From contig CAYUZU010000041.1 of NCBI GenBank assembly GCA_964448675.1, positions 1 through 27,024 on the forward strand: a stretch of 27,024 bases of DNA. The letters are read 5' to 3'. This DNA comes from CAYUZU01 sp964448675 (GTDB lineage: Bacteria > Planctomycetota > Phycisphaerae > UBA1845 > Fen-1342). Position numbers and translations under genes: made by a program. Positions 16,641-23,756 of the stretch are shown piece by piece (within the stretch, counting starts at the first letter, position 1; each line of letters begins with the position of its first letter). The notes below the pieces were generated by a model. It was not told the origin of the DNA. It was given only the letters and a program-made list of their open reading frames with translations, and searched no databases.

Positions 16641-16660
16641 CCCCCTTCCCACACCCCAGT

Positions 16661-16763
16661 AGAAAAAACGGGCACACCCGACATCCTGGTGCCTGCGGGA
16701 ACCGGTCGGGCGGATCAGCGCCGACGACCGATGGCCGAGACCAGTGTGCCGCGTGTGCCCGTT
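16661..16763 (-). ncRNA. Candidate structured RNA or complex 3'-end element ending in U6
   Basis: Three nested helices cover 97 bases. P1 is 11 perfect pairs (16667-16677 with 16753-16763), P2 is 5 pairs (CTGGT 16686-16690 with ACCAG 16740-16744). P3 has 6 pairs (16703-16708 with 16725-16730) continued by GGCG/CGCC (16709-16712 with 16719-16722), a two-base bulge and a six-base loop. Read on the minus strand, the closing arm runs directly into six T's (16668-16663), as an intrinsic terminator would. It lies about 117 bp downstream of the lysine-rich gene, so it may be a 3'UTR product or an independent small RNA. The conserved apical GGAAGGAAGCAGCC of SRP RNA is absent, and the length does not suit 6S RNA. 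Confidence 0.45.
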
Positions 16764-16879
16764 GGATTGCGGACGCGCCGGTCGGCTTGCCGACAGCCTG
16801 GTGGGCCCGAGGCGCCGTTTTTGCGCGTTCGGACCATACCAGCAGTGCTCACCGACGGGCAGCCACCCGCATCAGGCGA

Positions 16880-17209
16880 CTAGCAGCTGCCGCCGACCGC
16901 CGGGGCCGCCGGGGCCGCCGTGCGCTTGGACGCCTTGCGGCGGGTGCGCTTCTTGGCGGTCTTCTTCTTGGCGGTTTTCTTCTTGGTGGCCTTCTTCTTG
17001 GTGGTCTTGCGCTTCTTGGCGGTCTTCTTCTTGGTCGTCTTCTTCTTGGTGGTCTTGCGCTTCTTGGCGGTCTTCTTCTTGGTCGCCTTCTTCTTGGTGG
17101 CCTTCTTCTTGGTCACCCGCTTCTTGGTGGTCTTTCGCTTTGTCGCCTTCTTCTTGGTGGTCTTCTTCTTCGTCGCTTTCTTCTTCGTAGCTCGTTTCTT
17201 CTTAGCCAT
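16880..17209 (-). CDS. Lysine-rich histone H1-like DNA-binding protein
   Basis: 109 residues built almost wholly from (A/T)-(T/A)-KKK units (MAKKKRATKKKATKKKTTKK and onward), ending in a proline/alanine tail, APAAPAVGGSC. It is very basic and low in complexity, like the tails of histone H1 and of bacterial H1-like (Hc1/AlgP-type) proteins. No globular domain is present. It probably coats DNA or RNA non-specifically. The start at 17209 follows TGAGGTTGCGCC. It lies 34 bp downstream of smc on the same strand, so co-expression with condensin is likely. The opposite strand is open and encodes a Phe/Leu/Val-rich phantom, which is a side effect of the AAG-rich codons. Confidence 0.85.
   Translation of the reverse strand: MAKKKRATKKKATKKKTTKKKATKRKTTKKRVTKKKATKKKATKKKTAKKRKTTKKKTTKKKTAKKRKTTKKKATKKKTAKKKTAKKRTRRKASKRTAAPAAPAVGGSC
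16991..17086. repeat. 48-bp tandem repeat inside the lysine-rich gene
   Basis: Two near-exact copies with a 48-bp period start at 16991 and 17039 (each opening CTTCTTCTTGGTGGTCTTGC). They encode a repeated 16-residue unit of the type KTAKKRKTTKKKTTKK. Copies this alike suggest recent expansion by slippage or recombination, so length may differ between strains. Confidence 0.75.
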
Positions 17210-17243
17210 GGCGCAACCTCAGTTAGAAAGAAACAGGAAACAC

Positions 17244-20200
17244 TCACGCCACTTCGGGCGTTTGCACGCGATCATCGAACCGGACGCTCACTCGTTTGCT
17301 CACGCCCGGCTCCTCCATCGTAATCCCATAAAGCACATCCGCACAAGCCATCGTGCGCTTACTGTGCGTGATCACCACGAACTGCGTGAACGACAGGAAC
17401 TCCTGCAGCAGCATATTGAACCGCTCCGTGTTCGATTCATCAAGCGCCGCGTCGACCTCATCCAGAATCGCGAACGGCGACGGCCGCGTCTTGAACACCG
17501 CCATCACCAGCGCCACTGCCGTCATCGTCTTCTCGCCACCGGACAACAGTGAAATCGACTGCGGCTCCTTGCCCGGCGGCCGCGCGATGATCTCGATACC
17601 ACACTCGAGCGGGCATACCGGGTCTTCCAGAATGATATCGGCCTTGCCGCCCCCGAAAAGTTTACGAAACATTTCCTGGAAGTTGCTGCGGATCTGCTCG
17701 AACGACTCGGCGAAGCGCGTGCGCGACTCTTCATCCAGCTCACCGATCAGCTTCTCCAGTCGTTCGATCGAGTCGACCAGATCCGCCTGCTGCTGCTGCA
17801 GGTGCTCGTAGCGCGGCGTGAGCTCCTCGAGCTCGGCGATCGCATCCAGGTTGACGTTGCCCAGCCGGGCGATCTTGCCGCGCAGCTCCTCGATCTCCGC
17901 CTTGATCTCCTGCCAGTCCTGCTCCGCATGCTCGTACGTCGCGTAGCACTCCGCCAGATCCAGTTCGAGCTCCTCCTGCACCCGCGCAACCAGCGTCTCG
18001 CGGCGTACGTCACATTCCCGCAGCGACATCTGCTTCTCGTGCAGGGTCGACTCGGCGGCGTCGATCCGCTGCTGCACCGAGCGGCTGGCCTCGCCGCACT
18101 CTTCGATCCGTTGCCGCAGCCCCTGCCGCTGATCGCGCAGCGTCATCACTTCACGCCGCCGCTGCTCGCAGGCCAAGGTGCGCGACGCATGCTCGCGCTG
18201 GGCCGCGGCCGTCTCCTCGCGCGCAGCGTCGATTTCGGCTTCGGCCTCGTCCGCCTCCTGCCGGGCCTGCGTACACTCGGCCGCCAGCGCCGTGCGCCGC
18301 GCGGCCAGGTCGCGCAAACTCTGCTCGGCCGCGGCACGCTTCTCGGTCACGCGCCCCGTCTCGACCCGCGCCGCCGTGCGTTCCTCGCCGAGCTTTTCCA
18401 CCTCCTGCTCCAGCGCGGCAACCTCGTGCGTGAGCTCGGCCACGCGGGCCTCGTGCGAGCGCTGCGACGCGTCGACCGCCTCGGTCTCGCCCGCGACGCG
18501 GCGTTGCGCTTCGAGCAGTTCGTCCAGGGCGCGGCGCTGCCCCGCCAATTCGCTGGCCGTGACACGCGCTTCGCGCTGCAGCCGCTGCCGCTGGTCGTCC
18601 GCCCGCGCCAGGGTACTGCGGACTTCGCCGTGCTCCCGCTGCACGCCGGCGATCTCCTCGAGCAGCGCCTGCTTGCGCAGCTGAAGATCGGAAATGGCCT
18701 CCTCGACTTCCATCCGCCGCCGTGTCAGCCGGGCCAGGCGCGACTCGACCTCGTCCTGCTCCTGGCGCAGCTGCCGGATTTCCGCCTTGCGGCTGATCAG
18801 ACCGCGGGCCGTCGACGCCCCACCCCATGCCAGCCGGCCGTCGCCATGCACCGTCCAGCCGTCCAGCGAAACGAACACGTAGCCGGCCAGCGCCTGATCC
18901 GCCAGTCGCAGCGCCTGCGCCGCCGTCTCCACCACGATCACCCGGCCGAGGACGTGCTCGGCGAGCGGGCGGTACGCGTCCGGACACGTCACCCAGTCCG
19001 ATGCGCGGGCCACGAAGCCCGGCGTGCTCTCGTAGCCGCTGGCCAGCGGCCGCGCGTGCAGGCGATCCAGCGCCAGGACACGCACCGAACCCGACACCGC
19101 TTCGCGCTGCTGCAACTCGGCCAGAAACGCCGCCGAATCCCGCACCACCACGTGCCCCTCGAACGTGCCCAGGATCGGCTCGAGCAACGCGACGCGCGGG
19201 TCGTCGATGCGCAGCAACTCGGCCGCCAGACCGATCACACCGGCCGCGTTGCCCGGGTCGGCTTCGCGCCAACTGAGCACGGCACGGGTGCCCTGGTCGA
19301 CCCCTTCGAACCGGCGTTCCATGTCTTCGAGCAGGCCCAGCCGCGACAGCAGCGCACTGCGCGCTTCCTTGGCGGCGCCGATGTCGCGGTCCAACTGGCC
19401 GGCTTCCTCGCCGAGCTCGCGCAGCGCCGTCTCGGTCTTGCGGATTCGCTGCCCCAGCTCGTTGGCGGCCTGGTCCAACTCGTCGACGCGCCGGCCGAGT
19501 TCGTTGCAGCGCGTGTTAACCTCCGCCAGTTCCTTGGCGACGTCGGCCTGCCGCTGGTCCAGTCGATCGACCTGCGCCTGCAGCCGCGTCCGCTGCTGGT
19601 CCAGGTTGGCCCCCTCGCTCTGCAGTTGCGTCGCGCGGCGGACCGCCTCGAACGCTGCGGTGCGCTCCTGCTCGAGTGTCTGTTGCGCCGCGTCGTAGCG
19701 GGCCTCGGCCGCCTGGCGGGCTTCCTCGATCTCGGCGATCCGCGCCGTCCCGTCGCACTCGGCGGCGCAGAGCCCCTCCAGGTTCGTGCGCTCCTCCCGC
19801 TCGCGCTGCTCCAGTGCCGCCTGCCGGTCGGCGATGTCCTGCGCCTGCGCCCGGCGTCGCTCGCGGGTGGTGGCGAGTTCGGTCGCCCGTCGCTCGCCCT
19901 GGGCGATTCGTTCGGCCAGGGCGCTCAGCTCGTTCTGAATCGCCTGCAGTTCGGCATCCGCCGTCTGGATCTTGTCGTCCTGCGCCTGCAGGTTGCGGCT
20001 GAGCTCGGCCGCCGAAGCATCCGTCTGCGACAGGCGGGCCCGTTCTTCCTGCAGGGCTTCCTCGAGCGACTCGATCTCGCGCCGCAGCCGCTGGTGCGAC
20101 TGCTCGAGCTCGTGGTATTCGGCCAGGCTGAAGGACGAACGCAGCTCGCGCAGCCGCGCGTCGTACTCCTGGAAATTGCGCGCCTTGCCCGCCGCCAGCC

Positions 20201-20816
20201 GTACGCTGCGCAAGCGGCGCTCGAGCTCTTCGATGATGTCCCGCAAACGCAGCAGGTTGTTCTGCGTGCGATCGAGCTTGCGCTGCGCCTCGGCCCGGCG
20301 GACCTTGTAGCGGCTGATGCCGGCGGCCTCCTCGAAGATCTCGCGGCGTTCGATGGGGCTGGCCTGCAGCAGGGAATCGACGCGGCCCTGCTCGATGACG
20401 CTGTAGGCATCGACGCCCACGCCGGTGTCGAGCAGTAGCTCGCGAATATCCTTCAACCGACACGATTTGCCGTTCAGCCGGTATTCGCTGTCGCCACTGC
20501 GATACAGCACGCGGCCGACGGTCACCTCGGTGTCGTCGCTGCGCAGCACGCCCGCACGGTTGTCGAAAACGAGTTCGACCTCCGCGAAGTTGGCGGGCTT
20601 GCGGGAGCGCGATCCGGAGAAGACGACATCGAGCATGCGGTCGCCGCGCAGGCTGCGGGCCGACTGCTCGCCCAGGACCCAGCGAACGGCGTCGAGAATA
20701 TTGCTTTTGCCACAACCGTTGGGACCGACGACGGCGGTGATGCCGGAACCGAAGGTGAACTCGGTCCGGTCCGCGAAACTCTTGAAGCCGGTCATGACCG
20801 CCCGTTTCAGAAACAC
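17244..20816 (-). CDS. smc: Chromosome segregation protein SMC (condensin ATPase)
   Basis: 1190 residues, full length for bacterial SMC. It begins at a GTG (20816) giving MFLKRAVMTGFKSFADRTEF, the standard family start. Walker A is GPNGCGKS (31-38). Two long coiled coils rich in Glu/Arg/Leu/Gln (about 170-490 and 690-1030) flank a hinge (about 500-670, GVIGLAAELLRIDDPRVALLEPILG). The ABC signature LSGGEK is at 1091-1096 and Walker B ILDEVDAALDES starts at 1117, with catalytic Glu1120. It forms a dimer that extrudes and compacts chromosomal DNA with ScpA/ScpB, whose genes are not in the window. The leader is about 140 nt if the extended -10 at 20964-20972 is used. It contains a GGCGCGC/GCGCGCC hairpin (20859-20875). 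Confidence 0.97.
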   Translation of the reverse strand: MFLKRAVMTGFKSFADRTEFTFGSGITAVVGPNGCGKSNILDAVRWVLGEQSARSLRGDRMLDVVFSGSRSRKPANFAEVELVFDNRAGVLRSDDTEVTVGRVLYRSGDSEYRLNGKSCRLKDIRELLLDTGVGVDAYSVIEQGRVDSLLQASPIERREIFEEAAGISRYKVRRAEAQRKLDRTQNNLLRLRDIIEELERRLRSVRLAAGKARNFQEYDARLRELRSSFSLAEYHELEQSHQRLRREIESLEEALQEERARLSQTDASAAELSRNLQAQDDKIQTADAELQAIQNELSALAERIAQGERRATELATTRERRRAQAQDIADRQAALEQREREERTNLEGLCAAECDGTARIAEIEEARQAAEARYDAAQQTLEQERTAAFEAVRRATQLQSEGANLDQQRTRLQAQVDRLDQRQADVAKELAEVNTRCNELGRRVDELDQAANELGQRIRKTETALRELGEEAGQLDRDIGAAKEARSALLSRLGLLEDMERRFEGVDQGTRAVLSWREADPGNAAGVIGLAAELLRIDDPRVALLEPILGTFEGHVVVRDSAAFLAELQQREAVSGSVRVLALDRLHARPLASGYESTPGFVARASDWVTCPDAYRPLAEHVLGRVIVVETAAQALRLADQALAGYVFVSLDGWTVHGDGRLAWGGASTARGLISRKAEIRQLRQEQDEVESRLARLTRRRMEVEEAISDLQLRKQALLEEIAGVQREHGEVRSTLARADDQRQRLQREARVTASELAGQRRALDELLEAQRRVAGETEAVDASQRSHEARVAELTHEVAALEQEVEKLGEERTAARVETGRVTEKRAAAEQSLRDLAARRTALAAECTQARQEADEAEAEIDAAREETAAAQREHASRTLACEQRRREVMTLRDQRQGLRQRIEECGEASRSVQQRIDAAESTLHEKQMSLRECDVRRETLVARVQEELELDLAECYATYEHAEQDWQEIKAEIEELRGKIARLGNVNLDAIAELEELTPRYEHLQQQQADLVDSIERLEKLIGELDEESRTRFAESFEQIRSNFQEMFRKLFGGGKADIILEDPVCPLECGIEIIARPPGKEPQSISLLSGGEKTMTAVALVMAVFKTRPSPFAILDEVDAALDESNTERFNMLLQEFLSFTQFVVITHSKRTMACADVLYGITMEEPGVSKRVSVRFDDRVQTPEVA

Positions 20817-20963
20817 TACACGATCTCACTTCTTGGACGTGACTTGAAATATGGACGCGGCGCGCACCGCGCGCCCACGGCAGGCCGCACCACCGAGAGT
20901 GAGCGCATCCGTCGTGCGCTTCAATATATTGTGTTCAACGCGGAAGCGTACCACAATGGGTGG

Positions 20964-20972
20964 ATTATAGCA
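20964..20972 (-). promoter_or_regulatory. Likely smc promoter (extended -10)
   Basis: On the minus strand the sequence reads TGCTATAAT, a perfect extended -10 (TGn then TATAAT). The best -35 candidate is only TGTGGA or GATGTG, which is acceptable for an extended -10 promoter. Initiation would fall near 20957, about 140 nt before the smc start. The surrounding 20930-21030 is locally AT-rich in an otherwise GC-rich region. Confidence 0.55.
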
Positions 20973-21329
20973 ACCCGTCGTGCGTCCACATCGCCAGCGA
21001 TTGGCGATCGCGACTATATTATTCCGTCGAACAGCGTCGCCAAGCCCGCGCGCGGCTTTTTGATCGCGTGCACAGGCCTGACGATCGAGCGTGTCAACCG
21101 CCGGCGGGACCGGGCGCCGGTGGGGTCCGACGGGTGCGGCCAAGATTATTCGGACGTTAGAAGAAAGATTTCGTCCGCCGGGACGACGGGGCTTCTCTGG
21201 TACCGGTGCCGGGGGTCCGTAATCGCTAACGAACGGCACGCTGGTGCGTCCGAAACCGCGTGCGACCCCCGCTCAGAGAGCCTCAAAGGCCCGTCCAAAA
21301 AAGAGCCAACTTTTTGCCCGGGGCCAAAC
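20973..21329. other. Intergenic region between the smc promoter and the first PEP-CTERM promoter
   Basis: No gene is supported in this 357-bp stretch of the divergent smc/PEP-CTERM gap. Open frames that cross it lack ribosome sites and homology. It has AT-rich patches such as TATATTATT near 21015, which could be a second promoter element, but no matching -35 was found. No clear repeat was found. Confidence 0.5.
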
Positions 21330-21359
21330 TTGCCATTCGAGATTTGGGGGGCGTAGAAG
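21330..21359 (+). promoter_or_regulatory. Candidate promoter of the first PEP-CTERM gene
   Basis: TTGCCA (21330-21335) and TAGAAG (21354-21359) are separated by 18 bp. The paralogous gene downstream has TTGCAA and TATAAG in the corresponding place, with a 17-bp spacer. This parallel makes a modest match more credible. Confidence 0.5.
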
Positions 21360-21363
21360 TGGG

Positions 21364-21460
21364 TGTGAGAGGAAGGGTGAGCGTCACCCAGCATGGAATA
21401 GGTCTAAGGAGGCCGGAAGCACCTCCGCTGGCACTTTGTTTTTCAAGGGAGATTGGGATC
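21364..21460 (+). promoter_or_regulatory. Conserved structured 5' leader, copy 1
   Basis: This untranslated leader of the first PEP-CTERM gene matches copy 2 (22561-22663) in several blocks. Hairpin A is GGGTGA (21375-21380) with TCACCC (21384-21389) around GCG. Next comes GCATGGAATAGG. Hairpin B is GGAGG (21408-21412) with CCTCC (21422-21426) around CCGGAAGCA, and it lies within a 17-nt block (21415-21431) identical in the two copies. AAGGAGG, a perfect anti-16S complement, is locked in hairpin B, while the gene's probable own site AGGGAG is at 21445-21450. I do not recognise it as a known riboswitch. Confidence 0.6.
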
Positions 21461-22378
21461 ATGAAGAAGGCACTTGTTCTTTTGGCGATGGTGTCGTTGG
21501 TTGCCGCCGCGAACGCCGAAGTCCGCTTGTTCTTCACGGCGAGCACCGTGGACGGCTTCATTCCGGGTACGACGGATCCGGCCCCGGGTCTGGACAATCG
21601 CGAGCTGTGGGACAACCCCTCGACCGCGATCACGTCGGACGACCTGGTTCCTGATTTCAGCAACAACCTCGATGCTGCCGACTACGGCATCAGCAACTGG
21701 CCGGTCTATGACGGCTCGATGCCGACCATCAACCCGCTGGGTGCCGACGGCGTCGCGGGCACTGGCGACGACGAGTTCGTCTACATGTGGATGCAGTACT
21801 ACAACGAGTCCAACGGCGCCAAGCTGATCTCGGCGACGCTGGACCTGACCGGCCCCGCCGGCGACGACGTCAACCCCGTCTACTACAAGTTCGACGACAA
21901 GGGTGGCCCGGCCGCCAAGAAGCGCTGGGACGGTGCATCGGACGAGGCTGACAACTACGCGACGTTCCGCCAGGACCCGCAGAACCTGACCGCCGTCACG
22001 GCCTACGGTCTCGTCAACACTGCCAGCAACGCGCAACACTTCCCGGCCGGTCCGGGTCTCTATGGTCACATCTTCAGCAACCCGGACGCCTGGAACGGCT
22101 TCAACGCTGACGGCGTGGCCGACTTCTACACCACCCCGAACGAGACCGAGCCCCCGCCGCTCGAGGGCGACGCGGCCCGCATCGGCCTGTTCAGCTCGTA
22201 CCAGCCGCTGGTCCCGGGTGAGTACACCATCACCATCCCGCTGGACGGCGTCGATGATCCGCTGTTCGTGATCGACAACGTTCCGACCATGCCGGTGACC
22301 GGTTCGTTCACGGTCGTTCCGGAGCCCGCCAGCCTGCTGCTGATCGGTCTGGCCGGCCTGATGATTCGCCGTCGCTAA
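21461..22378 (+). CDS. PEP-CTERM-anchored secreted protein, copy 1
   Basis: 305 residues with a signal peptide (MKKALVLLAMVSLVAAANA, cut before Glu20) and a C-terminal PEP-CTERM sorting signal (VPEPASLLL, hydrophobic, then IRRR; residues 286-305). That tail is recognised and cleaved by an exosortase, which is not in the window; such proteins go to the cell surface or extracellular matrix. The body is acidic and beta-rich, with FFTAST, a GADGVAGTGDDEF turn, NYATFRQDPQNLTAVTAYG and GLFSSYQPLVPGEYTITIPL. I recognise no named domain. The start follows AGGGAG; the longer in-frame reading from 21260 is not coding. It is about three quarters identical to copy 2, 1203 bp downstream. A strong terminator follows. 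Confidence 0.92.
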   Translation: MKKALVLLAMVSLVAAANAEVRLFFTASTVDGFIPGTTDPAPGLDNRELWDNPSTAITSDDLVPDFSNNLDAADYGISNWPVYDGSMPTINPLGADGVAGTGDDEFVYMWMQYYNESNGAKLISATLDLTGPAGDDVNPVYYKFDDKGGPAAKKRWDGASDEADNYATFRQDPQNLTAVTAYGLVNTASNAQHFPAGPGLYGHIFSNPDAWNGFNADGVADFYTTPNETEPPPLEGDAARIGLFSSYQPLVPGEYTITIPLDGVDDPLFVIDNVPTMPVTGSFTVVPEPASLLLIGLAGLMIRRR

Positions 22379-22410
22379 AGCAGCGGCCCGAATCTGATAG
22401 CGAAATGATA

Positions 22411-22445
22411 AGAGCCGGGTCGAGAGGCCCGGCTCTTTTCTTTTT
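22411..22445 (+). terminator. Intrinsic terminator of PEP-CTERM copy 1
   Basis: AGAGCCGGG (22411-22419) pairs perfectly with CCCGGCTCT (22428-22436) and is followed by TTTCTTTTT. It ends the first PEP-CTERM transcript 33 bp after its stop codon, so the two paralogues are separate transcription units. Confidence 0.92.
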
Positions 22446-22525
22446 CCCCGCGGCGCCATCCCTTAGGACGATGCCTTGAAGCGTCCGAATAGCACCTTGG
22501 TCTTGGATTTTGGGCCAATTTGATC

Positions 22526-22554
22526 TTGCAATGCCCTCGGGGCCGGAGTATAAG
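22526..22554 (+). promoter_or_regulatory. Promoter of the second PEP-CTERM gene
   Basis: TTGCAA (22526-22531) and TATAAG (22549-22554) are 17 bp apart, a good housekeeping-sigma match. Initiation is expected near 22561, just where similarity to the first gene's leader begins. Confidence 0.65.
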
Positions 22555-22560
22555 AAAAGC

Positions 22561-22663
22561 ATGTGAGGAAGAGGGTGAGCGTTGCCCTTGCGTGGGATAG
22601 GAGTATCTCAGGAGGACTGGAAGCACCTCCGCTGGTCCACAATTCAACTAAGGGAGAATTCGG
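22561..22663 (+). promoter_or_regulatory. Conserved structured 5' leader, copy 2
   Basis: Second copy of the leader. Hairpin A is GGGTGA (22573-22578) with TTGCCC (22582-22587). The two differences from copy 1 turn pairs into G-U wobbles, so the stem is kept. GCGTGGGATAGG follows. Hairpin B is GGAGG (22611-22615) with CCTCC (22626-22630), loop ACTGGAAGCA, sharing the identical 17-nt block (22619-22635). The distance from that block to the start codon is 28 nt here and 29 nt in copy 1. The gene's own ribosome site, AGGGAG, lies about 8 nt before the ATG. Confidence 0.6.
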
Positions 22664-23590
22664 ATGAGGAAAGCAATCGTTCTGCTGGCTGCGCTTTCGC
22701 TGGCTGTTGCGGCGAACGCCGAAGTTCGCCTGTTCTTCACGGCGAGCACTGCCGATGGTTACATTCCGGGCACGATGGACCCGGCCCCCGGTCTGATGAA
22801 CCGCGACCTGTGGGACAATCCGTCGCAGGCCATCACGTCGGACGACCAGGTGCCGGATTACACCAACAACCTGGACGGCAACCACTATGGCATCGAGAAC
22901 TGGCCGGTCTACGACGGCTCGACGCCGACCATCGACCCGCTGGGTGCCGACGGCATCGCGGGCACCGGCGACGACGAGTTCGTGTACATGTGGATCCAGT
23001 TCTACGACGAGAACGACAACATCAAGCTGTTCTCGGCGACGCTCGACGTGGCCGGCCCGGCTGGTGACGACGTCAACCCGGTCTACTACAAGTTCGACAA
23101 CCGCGGCAACAACAACCTGAAGCGCTGGGACGGTGCCTCGACCGAGGCCGACAACTACGCGACGTTCCGCCAGGACCCGCAGAACCTGACGGCCGTCACG
23201 GCCTACGGTGTCGTCAACAAGCCGAGCACTGCTCAGCACTTCCCGGCCGGTCCGGACCTCTGGGGTCACATTTTCAGCAACCCGGATACCTGGAACGGCT
23301 TCAATGCTGATGGCACTGCCGACTTCTACACCACGCCGAATCCGACTGAGCCCCCGCCGCTTCAGGGCGACGCGGCTCGCATCGGCCTGTTCAGCTCGTA
23401 TCAGCCGATGGTCGAGGGTACCTACACGATCAACATTCCGCTCGAGGACCCGGATGACGCCAACACCCCGCTGTTCGTCATTGACGGCGTTGGCCCCGTC
23501 ATGCCGACCATCGGTTCGTTCGTCGTGATTCCGGAGCCCGCCAGCCTGCTGCTGGTCGGTCTCGCCGGTCTGCTGATCCGTCGTCGCTAA
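22664..23590 (+). CDS. PEP-CTERM-anchored secreted protein, copy 2
   Basis: 308 residues with signal peptide MRKAIVLLAALSLAVAANA and the sorting tail IPEPASLLL plus LIRRR (residues 289-308). It has the same architecture as copy 1, with small insertions (EDPDDANTPLF in place of DGVDDPLF). Similarity extends at the DNA level: 41 bases (23150-23190) are identical to 21950-21990. The pair looks like a tandem duplication that included the leader and was later followed by divergence or gene conversion. Function is unknown; a role in the matrix or cell surface is inferred from the tail only. It has its own promoter and terminator. Confidence 0.92.
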   Translation: MRKAIVLLAALSLAVAANAEVRLFFTASTADGYIPGTMDPAPGLMNRDLWDNPSQAITSDDQVPDYTNNLDGNHYGIENWPVYDGSTPTIDPLGADGIAGTGDDEFVYMWIQFYDENDNIKLFSATLDVAGPAGDDVNPVYYKFDNRGNNNLKRWDGASTEADNYATFRQDPQNLTAVTAYGVVNKPSTAQHFPAGPDLWGHIFSNPDTWNGFNADGTADFYTTPNPTEPPPLQGDAARIGLFSSYQPMVEGTYTINIPLEDPDDANTPLFVIDGVGPVMPTIGSFVVIPEPASLLLVGLAGLLIRRR

Positions 23591-23626
23591 TCGCTCGATT
23601 ACGACGTACGTAGATTGACCATGATC

Positions 23627-23664
23627 GAGGAGCCGCGTTGCTTGACGCGGCTCCTCGTCTTTTT
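23627..23664 (+). terminator. Intrinsic terminator of PEP-CTERM copy 2
   Basis: GAGGAGCCGCG (23627-23637) pairs perfectly with CGCGGCTCCTC (23646-23656) and is followed by GTCTTTTT. There is no T-run in the other direction, so it serves the plus strand only, not ribF. Confidence 0.92.
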
Positions 23665-23756
23665 GCGCGCGTGCCGCGCAAGGCAACACACCACGTACTC
23701 GTTAACGATCGAGCCCCCATCCGCCGTACCCGGCGTCCCCGCGCCGCGCGAGACCG

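Noticed and set aside
16661..16763. SRP (4.5S) or 6S RNA
   Set aside because: The conserved SRP apical sequence is missing on both strands, and the element is too short and lacks the large central bubble expected of 6S RNA.
16920..17552. Plus-strand frame encoding a Phe/Leu/Val-rich, apparently multi-membrane protein
   Set aside because: It is the antisense of the AAG-rich lysine gene and the end of smc; the hydrophobic pattern is a by-product of those codons.
17802..20438. 878-codon plus-strand frame across smc
   Set aside because: Antisense shadow of the SMC coiled coils, with no start signal or domain.
20844..21356. Open frames in the smc/PEP-CTERM gap
   Set aside because: No ribosome site or domain; the region holds promoters for both flanking genes.
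22513..22531. Sigma-54 promoter upstream of PEP-CTERM copy 2
   Set aside because: GG and GC elements are present, but the gap is 13-14 bases and not the 10 required. A sigma-70-type pair fits better.
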